Part shown: one piece after another, positions 56,761-64,000 of the stretch | Layout: every line of letters begins with the position of its first letter | How positions within the stretch are numbered: position 1 is the first letter of the stretch | Source of the DNA: Niallia alba | Lineage (GTDB): Bacteria; Bacillota; Bacilli; Bacillales; Cytobacillaceae | Length of the DNA: 64,000 nucleotides | Reading direction: 5' to 3' | Assembly (NCBI RefSeq): GCF_012933555.1 | Contig: NZ_JABBPK010000001.1 | Location: 4,318,001-4,382,000, forward strand | Made by a program: the position numbers and the translations under genes | The notes under the pieces: generated by a model | Database searches by the model: none | What the model was told of the DNA's origin: nothing | What the model saw: the letters and a program-made list of their open reading frames with translations, nothing else

Positions 56761-57063
56761 GGACATACCACCTATTTTCTTATAGTTAATCACTTATGAT
56801 ATATAATTAGTATATTAATAGAATTAATATTGAACTGTAAATGCTATCCAATCGCATTTTTCCCAAATTTAAAAGGTTGTAAAGGATAGATTTCTCATTC
56901 TAAAGTCCCTATTTCCCACCTATAAACTTATTAAAATGGCAATTTTAGTCCATTTGCTCCTTAATATTTTCCCAATTATCCCTACTATTTTTCTATGATA
57001 TTATCACACTAAGAATTTTTTTAATATTCTTTTTTCATTCCAAAATTAAAGGAGCGATAACAA
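56761..57063. promoter_or_regulatory. Divergent promoter region, regulator 2 / neutral protease
   Basis: AT-rich 303-base gap. The perfect inverted repeat ATATTAAT-AGA-ATTAATAT (56812-56830) lies 52 bases before the regulator start and is a candidate operator. On the protease side, AAAGGAG at 57048-57054 is the ribosome site. No small gene or terminator seen. Confidence 0.5.
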
Positions 57064-58701
57064 ATGAAGAAAAGTTTATCTCTATTACTAGCAACTGGTC
57101 TAGTATTCGGAGCTGCTATTCCAAGTGGATTAGCAGCAAGCAATGAACAAAAAAAGTTAGAAAAGTTCCAATTGTCTCAGAAAAATTGGGATAATAAAAA
57201 AGATTTACCCACCTTCCTATCTGGAAAACTATCTACTAAAAAATATAAAGTAGAAAAAGAGATTAGAGCTTATTTAAAAGAAAATGAGACACTCTACAAA
57301 ATTAACCCAAGTAAAGATCTTACGCTATTAGAAGAAACAACAGACGAGCTTGGAATGAAACATTATCAATATGTTCAATCAGTAAATGGTGTTCCTATTG
57401 AAGGCGCGGCATTTTATGTTCACACAAATAAAGCTGGTGAAGTCGTAGCTGTCAATGGTGGATTACATCCCGAAGCATCAAAGAAAGTTACAACAACAAA
57501 AGCGAAACTAGCAGACAAGGATGCAATCGAGAAAGCATGGAAGCACTTAGATTTATCTAAAGAAGAGACAAGCAATGGCGATACAGTTGAATTAAAAGGA
57601 TTAAGTAGCAAAGCAGCAAGTGAATCAACTACTGTTGAGAAAGACTCATTAGTTGTGTTTGAGAAAAATGGAATTTACCATCTAGCATATAAAGTAGAAT
57701 TTCAATTTATCGACCCATATCCAGCAAACTGGCAAATTTTCGTTGATGCCAACGATGGAACAATTATAGATTCCTTAAACGCAGTAACTGATGCAGCAAC
57801 CACAGGTCGTGGAACTGGAGTAAACGGAGACACTAAAACATTAAATACATATTTTTCAAACGGGACGTATTATTTGTATGATACAACAAAGCCAATGAGT
57901 GGCGGCGTTATTCAAACAGCTACTGCACAAAATCGTTCGACGCTTCCTGGGGTGTATTCAACAGATGCTGATAACGCTTGGACTGCAAGTAATCAACGTG
58001 CAGATGTAGACGCTCATTATTATGCTGGAGTAGTGTATGACTATTATTACAATACTCATAACCGAAATAGCTACGATAATAGAGGAGCATCTATTACATC
58101 AACCGTTCATTATCAAACAAACTATAATAATGCCTTCTGGAATGGTTCACAAATGGTTTACGGGGATGGAGATGGAACTACTTTTGCACCACTTTCTGGC
58201 GCACTTGATGTAGTGGCGCATGAAATTACCCATGCAGTAACAGAAAGAACAGCTGGCCTGCAATACCAAAATCAATCTGGTGCACTAAATGAATCTATGT
58301 CTGATGTGTTTGGCTATTTCCTTGATCCTAATGATTGGTTATTAGGAGAAGATGTCTATACACCAAAAGTTTCTGGCGATGGTCTGCGTAGTTTATCTAA
58401 TCCTGAAAGCTATGGACAACCTTCTACAATGAGCAATTATGTCAATACAACAAGTGATAACGGCGGGGTTCATATTAACAGCGGTATTCCTAACAAAGCA
58501 GCTTATTATACAATTAGTTCTATCGGAAAAGCACAAGCGGAAAAAATTTATTATCGTGCATTAACAACCTACTTAACACCTACAAGTAATTTTAGTAACG
58601 CAAAATCTGCTTTATTACAAGCTGCTTCAGATCTTTATGGCAGCAACAGCAGCACTTATAATGCGGTAAAAAGTGCTTGGGATCGTGTAGGTGTAAACTA
58701 A
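57064..58701 (+). CDS. npr: Bacillolysin, neutral metalloprotease (M4, thermolysin family)
   Basis: A 545-residue secreted preproprotease. Signal peptide to about residue 25 (ending SGLAA), FTP and PepSY propeptide domains (about 30-235), then the mature enzyme. HEITH at 386-390 and the third zinc ligand E410 in [12 protein letters not shown] have exactly the thermolysin spacing (24 residues from first His to Glu); the catalytic-site His is in [18 protein letters not shown]. It degrades extracellular protein and supplies peptides in stationary phase. Divergent from the NprR-like regulator, so peptide-controlled expression is expected. Confidence 0.96.
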   Translation: MKKSLSLLLATGLVFGAAIPSGLAASNEQKKLEKFQLSQKNWDNKKDLPTFLSGKLSTKKYKVEKEIRAYLKENETLYKINPSKDLTLLEETTDELGMKHYQYVQSVNGVPIEGAAFYVHTNKAGEVVAVNGGLHPEASKKVTTTKAKLADKDAIEKAWKHLDLSKEETSNGDTVELKGLSSKAASESTTVEKDSLVVFEKNGIYHLAYKVEFQFIDPYPANWQIFVDANDGTIIDSLNAVTDAATTGRGTGVNGDTKTLNTYFSNGTYYLYDTTKPMSGGVIQTATAQNRSTLPGVYSTDADNAWTASNQRADVDAHYYAGVVYDYYYNTHNRNSYDNRGASITSTVHYQTNYNNAFWNGSQMVYGDGDGTTFAPLSGALDVVAHEITHAVTERTAGLQYQNQSGALNESMSDVFGYFLDPNDWLLGEDVYTPKVSGDGLRSLSNPESYGQPSTMSNYVNTTSDNGGVHINSGIPNKAAYYTISSIGKAQAEKIYYRALTTYLTPTSNFSNAKSALLQAASDLYGSNSSTYNAVKSAWDRVGVN

Positions 58702-58705
58702 TTTT

Positions 58706-58753
58706 GATGGGCAGTTTCCTTTTAAGGGTAACCTTGACAAGGAACTGCTCATC
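58706..58753 (+). terminator. Hairpin after neutral protease gene
   Basis: GGCAGTTTCCTT pairs with AAGGAACTGC and flanking GATG/CATC. There is no T-run on the plus strand, so it may stabilise the mRNA rather than stop transcription. Confidence 0.45.
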
Positions 58754-58885
58754 CTGCAAAAAAAAAACGAATACCAATTAACAACCTCTCTCCCTATATC
58801 TAATAACCCCCTCCTTAATCAAAAAAAATATATAATATAACAAAAGAAAACCTGCAATTTACAATCCAAATATTCAGATCTCCCA

Positions 58886-59767
58886 TTATTTCAAATTATC
58901 TTGTATTTTTCTCACATCACTTTTAGGCGGCAATCCAAACATTCTACTGTATTCTCTACTAAACTGTGATGGACTTTCATAGCCAACCTGAAAAGCTGCT
59001 TCTGCAGCTTCTAATCCTTCTGATAACATTTGCCTTCGTGCTTCCTGTAGACGGACCATTTTTTGAAACTGTAAGGGAGACATACCGGTAATCGACTTAA
59101 AATAATGATGAAAAGATGAAAGGCTCATATTCACAGATTTAGCTAATTCCTCTACGCGAAGTGGTTTAGCATATGCATGATTGATTATTTGAATAACCTC
59201 TTTTATTGCTTGTGCATGGCTCCCTAAAATAGCAAATTGCTTGATTTGATCTCCATCCTCATTTTGTAAAATTCGATATAAAATTTCCTTTTGATATAAA
59301 GGTGCAAGAACAGGAATATCTTTTGGTGAGTCCAGCAGCTTTAATAGCCTTACTAATGCATCTGTCATATCTGAGGTAGTTTTATTTACTAGCATCGCCC
59401 TTCTAGGAGGATAGGAATCTGCTTCCTTTTGATTGGCAACAGCTTCTAAAATCTGCTCTGTTGTAAATCCAAGTCTTATGCATAAGTACGGTTTTTCTTC
59501 GTCCGCTTCTGTAATTTTCCCGCGAATCGGCAGATGGACAGAGGTGACAAGATATTGACTGGAGTCATAATGAAATAGTTCCTCGCCTAACATCACTAAT
59601 TTGGAACCTTGCACAATGAAACATACAGAAGGCTCTATAATAGAATGCAGTGGTTCTGTTAAGGTAGATGCTCGAATAATGTTTAAATGGTTTATCTCGG
59701 TTTCATGAGTACCATCTATTTTTATGTGCTTTTCTATTAATCTCGTTAACTCCCTTTTAGTGTCCAA
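58886..59767 (-). CDS. AraC-family regulator (AraC_N cupin type)
   Basis: A 293-residue regulator with an AraC_N cupin-like domain (about 15-165; LHSIIEPSVCFIVQGSK, YDSSQYLVTSVHLPIRG) and a C-terminal double HTH (about 190-285; LRVEELAKSVNMSLSSFHHYFKSITGMSPLQFQK, AAFQVGYESPSQFSREYSRMFG). It is divergent from the SDR gene at 59926 and very likely controls it; this type of AraC-SDR pair is common. Effector unknown. Confidence 0.9.
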   Translation of the reverse strand: MDTKRELTRLIEKHIKIDGTHETEINHLNIIRASTLTEPLHSIIEPSVCFIVQGSKLVMLGEELFHYDSSQYLVTSVHLPIRGKITEADEEKPYLCIRLGFTTEQILEAVANQKEADSYPPRRAMLVNKTTSDMTDALVRLLKLLDSPKDIPVLAPLYQKEILYRILQNEDGDQIKQFAILGSHAQAIKEVIQIINHAYAKPLRVEELAKSVNMSLSSFHHYFKSITGMSPLQFQKMVRLQEARRQMLSEGLEAAEAAFQVGYESPSQFSREYSRMFGLPPKSDVRKIQDNLK

Positions 59768-59925
59768 GATATCCCCCCTTTATTTTTTTATTCATTTTAC
59801 ATCTTATTTGGAGAATTAGGCAAAGATTATACATGAATCTTCTATCTCCCTTTCTTCTGGCTTCCTTATAATAACCATACATCATCCTTAAAAGGATGAA
59901 AAATTATACATATTGGAGGGTAATG

Positions 59926-60666
59926 ATGAGTAATTTACAAGACAAAGTAGCTATTATTACTGGTGCTTCTAGAGGAATTGGCACAACGATTGCAGAAGAG
60001 CTTGCACAATTAGGTGCTAAAGTGATCATTAACTACGCAAATAGTTCAGATAAGGCAAAAGAAGTTGTTACAAACATTGTAAATAATGGTGGGAAAGCAA
60101 TTGCCATCCAAGCAGATGTGAGCAAAATTAAAGAGCTAGAACGTTTATTTGCAGAGACACTTCAACACTATGGAAAAATAGACATTCTTGTAAATAATGC
60201 AGGAATTATGCACACCATTCCGTTAAATGATGTAACAGAAGAAGAATTTGATTTGCATTTCTCCATCAATGTTAAAGGAACGTATTTTGCATGTCAGCAG
60301 GCGCTCAAATATATGGAGCAGAATGGGAAAATCATTAATTTTTCTACATCAGTGGCAGGGATGATGTTCCCTGGATACAGTCTATACACTGCCACAAAAG
60401 GCGCTGTGGAACAGATTACTAGACAGTTGGCAAAGGAATTTGGACCAAAGGGCATTACTATAAATACAATCTCACCTGGCCCTACAAACACAGAATTATT
60501 TATGAATGGCAAAAGTCCAGAACAATTAGAAAATCTAAAAAAGCTTAATGCCTTTGGACGCTTTGGAGAAACCGATGATATATCGAAAGTTGTTGCCTTT
60601 CTAGCAAGTGATGACGCCCGTTGGATTACAGGACAAACGATTCGCGTAAATGGTGGAATGGTTTAA
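59926..60666 (+). CDS. Short-chain dehydrogenase/reductase (classical SDR)
   Basis: A 246-residue oxidoreductase with the Rossmann motif TGASRGIG, structural NNAG, catalytic Ser in NFSTSVAGM, YTATK (Tyr-Lys) and the C-terminal ITGQTIRVNGGM. The motif set fits a NADP(H)-preferring classical SDR. ATG 59926 is five bases after GGAGGG. Single gene with a very strong terminator. Substrate unknown. Confidence 0.93.
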   Translation: MSNLQDKVAIITGASRGIGTTIAEELAQLGAKVIINYANSSDKAKEVVTNIVNNGGKAIAIQADVSKIKELERLFAETLQHYGKIDILVNNAGIMHTIPLNDVTEEEFDLHFSINVKGTYFACQQALKYMEQNGKIINFSTSVAGMMFPGYSLYTATKGAVEQITRQLAKEFGPKGITINTISPGPTNTELFMNGKSPEQLENLKKLNAFGRFGETDDISKVVAFLASDDARWITGQTIRVNGGMV

Positions 60667-60673
60667 TCAAAAG

Positions 60674-60733
60674 AAAAACGATTGAAAGAGTGGATAACAT
60701 CAAGAAGTGTTATCCACTCTTTCAATCGTTTTT
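60674..60733. terminator. Bidirectional terminator, SDR / DHA2 transporter
   Basis: Perfect 26-base stem (60674-60699 with 60708-60733) and eight-base loop; poly-A on the left and poly-T on the right, so it serves both converging genes. Confidence 0.92.
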
Positions 60734-60753
60734 TCGTTCTGAAATTTACTTTA

Positions 60754-62217
60754 TTAATGAGATGGATGATCCACTTTCACACGTTTAATAAAGAAAGATA
60801 GAACAAAACCAATTATTGCGACAATAATTGCGAAGCTAAATGATTTTTGTACGCCCGCTGTAAAGGCAAGCAATGGATTTAACGGATTGGTTAAATCTGT
60901 CGCATTGCTCAAATAATTGCTAGTACCTGAAGCTAATAAAGAAATTGCAATTGCTGTTCCGATTGCACCACCAACCTGTTGCAATGTATTCATAATTGCA
61001 GTTCCATGTGGATACAATTCTGGCGGCAGCTGGTTTAACCCATTTGTTTGTGCCGGCATCATTACCATCGATACACCAATCATCAGAACAATTAGAAGAC
61101 CAATAATAAAGCCTGATGATGTATCAATATCAATGGTGGAGAATCCGAATAATGCAAGAGTTGCTAACGCAAGACCAGGAATAACTAGCCATTTAGGTCC
61201 AAATTTATCAAAAAGGCTTCCCATAATAGGTGATAGAAATCCATTTATTAATCCACCAGGCAGAAGCAATAATCCTGCTGTAAATGTACTTAATGCGAGA
61301 ACGTTTTGTAAATACAGTGGCAATAGGATCATTGACGAAAGCATTACCATCATAATCATAATAACGAGCACTAATCCCAACACAAACATCGGGTATTTAA
61401 ACGCACTTAAATTCATCATTGGCTGTTCCATTTTTACTTGACGGATAGAGAAGATGATTAGTGACACAAGACCAATTGCGATTGAGATAATTACAACCGG
61501 GTTTCCCCAACCTCCACCTTCTCCAGCATTACTGAACCCATAAACAATTCCGCCAAATCCAATGGTTGATAGAATTATCGATAAGATATCAATTTTAGGC
61601 TTCGTTGGTGTCGTTACATTTTGCATAAATACACTTCCAAAAACAAGCGCAAAAACTAATAATGGGAGTGATACCCAGAAAATCCAATGCCATGTAAGAG
61701 AGCGAAGAATTAAACCAGAAATAGTTGGCCCTACTGCCGGCGCAAAACTAATTACTAGCCCCATCATTCCCATTACTTTTCCACGATTATGCGGCGGAAT
61801 TAATACAAGAATTGTGTTAAACATCAGCGGTAATAAGAGTGCTGTGCCGACTGCCTGGACAATACGAGCAATCATTAAAATAGTAAAGGTTGGCGCAATT
61901 GCCCCTATTAGTGTTCCTGAAATCGAAAAGATTAACGAAGTAATAAATAACTGCCTTGTTGTAAACCATTGCAGAATAAGTCCAGAAACAGGAACCAATA
62001 TACCAAGTGTTAATAGAAACCCAGTTGTTAACCATTGTACGGTTGTTTCCTTTATAGCAAAATCAGTAATAATTGTATTTAATGCCATATTCAGTGCCGT
62101 TTCACTAAATAATCCAACAAAACCCGCTATTAAAAAAGATGCGATAATAGGAAGTGTCTTAAACTCACTTTTTCCGATTGCATCGCCTTTAGCGGAAATA
62201 TCCATTGTCATATTCAT
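60754..62217 (-). CDS. DHA2-family multidrug exporter (LmrB/EmrB-like)
   Basis: A 487-residue, 14-segment major facilitator exporter. Motifs: IVQAVGTALLLPLMF and the antiporter motif C region GPTISGLILRSLTWHWIFWVSLP. LmrB and EmrB relatives expel lincomycin, puromycin and other drugs. The start is ATG 62217 (AAAGGAGG three bases before) or ATG 62211 (nine bases). It follows a TetR gene by 25 bases, as in the lmrA-lmrB pair of B. subtilis. Confidence 0.92.
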   Translation of the reverse strand: MNMTMDISAKGDAIGKSEFKTLPIIASFLIAGFVGLFSETALNMALNTIITDFAIKETTVQWLTTGFLLTLGILVPVSGLILQWFTTRQLFITSLIFSISGTLIGAIAPTFTILMIARIVQAVGTALLLPLMFNTILVLIPPHNRGKVMGMMGLVISFAPAVGPTISGLILRSLTWHWIFWVSLPLLVFALVFGSVFMQNVTTPTKPKIDILSIILSTIGFGGIVYGFSNAGEGGGWGNPVVIISIAIGLVSLIIFSIRQVKMEQPMMNLSAFKYPMFVLGLVLVIMIMMVMLSSMILLPLYLQNVLALSTFTAGLLLLPGGLINGFLSPIMGSLFDKFGPKWLVIPGLALATLALFGFSTIDIDTSSGFIIGLLIVLMIGVSMVMMPAQTNGLNQLPPELYPHGTAIMNTLQQVGGAIGTAIAISLLASGTSNYLSNATDLTNPLNPLLAFTAGVQKSFSFAIIVAIIGFVLSFFIKRVKVDHPSH

Positions 62218-62242
62218 TTTCCTCCTTTAATATCCATAGAAA

Positions 62243-62818
62243 TTACTGTTTTAACAGCACTGCTATTTGATTTGAAATGCAGCGAAGCGGGTTACTGCTC
62301 TTGTTTGTTAGAGCTAACATACATCCACCTTCTATCATTGCATTTAACGTTATACCTAACTCTTGTGCTAGCTCTTTTTTAAAGCCAAATTCTTCTAATC
62401 GATTCGTATAAAGAGCTTGCCAGTCTGTAAAAGTAGCATCACATGCTACTCGCAGCGTTTCATGTGTTAACGCTGTTTCAGAAGCAATCAAACTAATTTG
62501 CAAACCTTCAAGTGCACTACAGCCCATTTGATCAAATTCATTTGCGATAGAGTTCACATGTTGCTGAAAAGCAGACACAGGGGTATCGCCATCATTTAAG
62601 TCTTCTCTCATTTTCTCCACTACTAGTTCCCTCATTCGCTTAATTGCTTCTAAAGCAATTTCTTCTTTCCCATTCGGAAAATGATAATATAAGGAGCCTT
62701 TAGGAGCGCCACTCTCTTCAATAATTTGATTAAGTCCAGTAGCGTGAAATCCTTGTAGCTGAAATAATTTAGTTGCAGTAGTTAGAATTGCTTCTCTTTT
62801 ATTGTTGGATTTCTTCAT
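62243..62818 (-). CDS. TetR-family regulator (LmrA/YxaF-like)
   Basis: A 191-residue repressor with the TetR HTH at about 8-55 (ATKLFQLQGFHATGLNQIIEES, APKGSLYYHFPNGKEEIALEA) and a ligand-binding C-terminal domain. ATG 62818 is eight bases after AAGAGA. First gene of the operon with the DHA2 exporter; expected to repress both and to be released by exported drugs. Confidence 0.92.
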   Translation of the reverse strand: MKKSNNKREAILTTATKLFQLQGFHATGLNQIIEESGAPKGSLYYHFPNGKEEIALEAIKRMRELVVEKMREDLNDGDTPVSAFQQHVNSIANEFDQMGCSALEGLQISLIASETALTHETLRVACDATFTDWQALYTNRLEEFGFKKELAQELGITLNAMIEGGCMLALTNKSSNPLRCISNQIAVLLKQ

Positions 62819-62981
62819 TAGAATCATCTCTTCTTAATAAAATTATAACAACTGGTCTACATAATATTAATGACATCAATGAGAAGTGTCAAGAAATTAA
62901 TTGTGATTTTTTCTTATAAACAGACAATATTTACGTATTTTTTAAAGTAAGCATTTACATTTACAATTCTTATAAAGCGAA

Positions 62982-63115
62982 ACTCCATCAGTGGGGTTTT
63001 TCCTCATCCCCACTGATGGTTAGTTGACCAATCGGACCTTTATCTCCCACCTATCTTTCTCGTATTCTCATAAGTTTGAGGCGGGAGTCTTACTCCGTTA
63101 AGAGTGGGGTAAAAT
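62982..63115 (+). repeat. Structured repeat R2, copy C
   Basis: Hairpin CCATCAGTGGGG (62985-62996) with CCCCACTGATGG (63008-63019), then the same ordered blocks as copy A (CCAATCGGACCTTTA, TCCCACCT, CGTATTCTCATAAG, GAGTCTTACT, CCGTTAAGAGTGGGGTAAA). CTCCCACCT can pair with AGGCGGGAG. The nitroreductase remnant starts within five bases of its end. Confidence 0.82.
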
Positions 63116-63119
63116 AAAA

Positions 63120-63575
63120 CATTCATCTTGGGGAGCCCATACAAAAATTCCTGCTGCAAGCCATTTTGTGATTTTATTGGCTAGAACAAAATTGGATACA
63201 GCCTATGATTCTGCCTATTTAAAAGATCAATTTACAAATGTATCAAAGCTTCCTGCTGAAGTTATTCCCAAAGTGATGGAACGCATAGAAGCATTTCAAA
63301 AAGATGACTTCCGTTTATTGGACAACGACCGTGCATTATTCGACTGGGCTTCCAAACAAACCTATCTTGCTCTTGGTAATATGATGACAGCTGCTTCCCA
63401 AATCGGCATTGATTCTTGTCCAATTGAAGGATAAATGAATCAGCTTCTAAAGGAAGAAGGACTTTTAGAGGATGGGCATTTAGGCATTTCCGTTATGGTA
63501 GCATTCGGCTATCGTGCCAAAGAACCTTATCCGAAAACACGTAGAGCATTTGATGATGTGGTAAAGTGGGTATAG
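63120..63575 (+). pseudogene. Nitroreductase (YfkO/NfsB-like) remnant, 5' truncated with internal stop
   Basis: The open frame starts without a start codon at HSSWGAHTKIPAASHFVILLA, the middle of an FMN-dependent nitroreductase; roughly the first third is missing and R2 copy C stands in its place. It continues through LFDWASKQTYLALGNMMTAA and IDSCPIEG, then an in-frame TAA (63432-63434) interrupts the conserved stretch, after which MNQLLKEEGLLEDGHLGISV to VVKWV completes the C terminus. Not expected to yield an active enzyme. Confidence 0.85.
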
Positions 63576-63640
63576 GATTGTTCGTTTTATTAATACCGAT
63601 GAAAAGATTTTTAGAAGCTTACATTGAATTTTCATGCGTT

Positions 63641-63770
63641 GCTTGGAGTGGAAGGGGTGAGACTCCTGTGGGATTAGCGAGACAGCTTAGACCCTGCAGG
63701 CTGTAAGCAGACCGCGGCTAAGCGCGAGCCCCACGGAAAGCGAACCCCTGGAGCGGAAAGCAACATCCCT
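63641..63770 (-). repeat. Repeat R1 core, copy 4 (reverse orientation, arms lost)
   Basis: GGGATTAGCGAGACAGC, CCCTGCAGG and GCGAGCCCCACGGAAAGCGA match the complement of the GC-rich core of R1 copies 1-3. The AATACAC inverted arms, the terminator hairpin and outer ends are absent; the flanks are instead GTGAGACTCCTGTG and CCCCTGGAGCGGAAAGCAAC. GC-rich repeats with such flanks are, from memory, common between genes in Bacillaceae. Confidence 0.75.
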
Positions 63771-63792
63771 ATTCAAAGGGACTGATAAATAT

Positions 63793-63839
63793 ACTGTAGA
63801 CAAACCTTTATATCTAAAATTCAGAGGTTTGTCTACAGT
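63793..63839. terminator. Hairpin after nitroreductase remnant
   Basis: ACTGTAGACAAACCT (63793-63807) and AGGTTTGTCTACAGT (63825-63839), perfect 15-base stem; no T-run, probably part of a double terminator with the next hairpin. Confidence 0.6.
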
Positions 63840-63842
63840 CTG

Positions 63843-63880
63843 AAGTGACGTTTTTATATACGTCACTTCTTATTTATTCT
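63843..63880. terminator. Terminator hairpin in convergent junction
   Basis: AAGTGACG (63843-63850) and CGTCACTT (63861-63868), followed on the plus strand by CTTATTTATTCTTT. Together with the repeat core this accounts for the 63576-63906 gap. Confidence 0.65.
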
Positions 63881-63906
63881 TTAGGGAAATCTAATTACTG
63901 CCTCTT

Positions 63907-64000
63907 TTAATTCTTTCGATACTGATGACTATATGGATTAAACGGAGTGAAATAAGAAACAGAATAATCCAAGTTTATCATCTCACTATATTCAAATACT
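63907..64000 (-). CDS. Unidentified gene, C-terminal end
   Basis: On the minus strand an open frame enters from the right edge and stops at TAA (63907-63909): FEYSEMINLDYSVSYF then TPFNPYSHQYRKN. Terminators lie just behind it. Only 31 residues are visible and I do not recognise the protein. Confidence 0.4.
   Translation of the reverse strand, partial: VFEYSEMINLDYSVSYFTPFNPYSHQYRKN

Noticed and set aside
60917-62230. Long plus-strand frames (174 and 222 codons) opposite the DHA2 exporter
   Set aside because: Shadow frames of a 14-segment transporter; no ribosome site and no recognisable domain.

Overview
The window is low-GC chromosomal DNA from a spore-former-type Firmicute, most probably a Bacillaceae member (Bacillus/Niallia-like). 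The grounds are strong AGGAGG ribosome binding sites, many GTG/TTG starts, a bacillolysin with an NprR-like regulator, PTS operons, and YesMN/DUF624/Lpl-type carbohydrate clusters. I cannot place it to species. No rRNA, tRNA, CRISPR array, prophage or complete insertion sequence was recognised.

Layout. 1-3553: end of a galactitol-type PTS operon (IIA end, IIB, IIC, PfkB kinase, class II FucA-like aldolase, a 45-residue membrane peptide). 3560-7040: VanZ protein and PepF between two copies of a repeat (R1) that ends both converging transcription units. 7048-9403: a GH1 6-phospho-glucosidase divergent from its GntR regulator. 9487-12745: two decayed genes (aminotransferase, U32 protein). 13008-17906: chemoreceptor, a PadR/HAAS/DUF4097 envelope operon and a collapsed PAS-EAL-PilZ gene. 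18176-23475: fructose-type PTS operon with two tandem class II aldolases and a PRD regulator. 23763-29593: UppP, a peptide-regulator cassette and an MFS exporter. 29778-37290: GH38, GH125 and GH92 alpha-mannosidases around a GntR-LacI hybrid regulator. 37689-37931: a small toxin-like gene whose ribosome site is locked in a hairpin. 38077-55314: two carbohydrate ABC importers without ATPase, a YesMN-like two-component system with a frameshifted kinase, GH2, GH30, two DUF624 proteins and a LacI regulator with seven AAAACGTTTT-type sites. 55460-58701: a second peptide-regulator cassette next to a secreted neutral protease. 58886-62818: AraC/SDR and TetR/DHA2-exporter pairs. 62982-64000: repeat-rich junction with a nitroreductase remnant.

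The most interesting content is the pair of XRE-TPR (NprR/PlcR-type) regulators, each followed by an unlisted tiny gene for an exported peptide. At 55460-55531 a 23-codon gene overlaps the regulator stop by one base and encodes a 16-residue signal sequence ending ALA followed by exactly seven residues, HPIWPPV. The regulator is divergent from the neutral protease gene, an arrangement that recalls NprR-NprX-NprA. At 26619-26747 a TTG-started 42-residue exported peptide follows the second regulator and leads two unrecognised genes. Two structured repeat families are also present: R1, three full copies and one core-only copy, with a built-in terminator; and R2, three copies built on a CCATCAGTGGGG hairpin, one lying exactly at the breakpoint of a truncated gene.

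Four genes carry frameshifts, nonsense codons or an internal deletion (aminotransferase, U32, PAS-EAL-PilZ, YesM-like kinase) and one is truncated (nitroreductase), while all their neighbours are intact. Some lesions sit in short homopolymers and could be sequencing errors; the internal deletion and truncation cannot.
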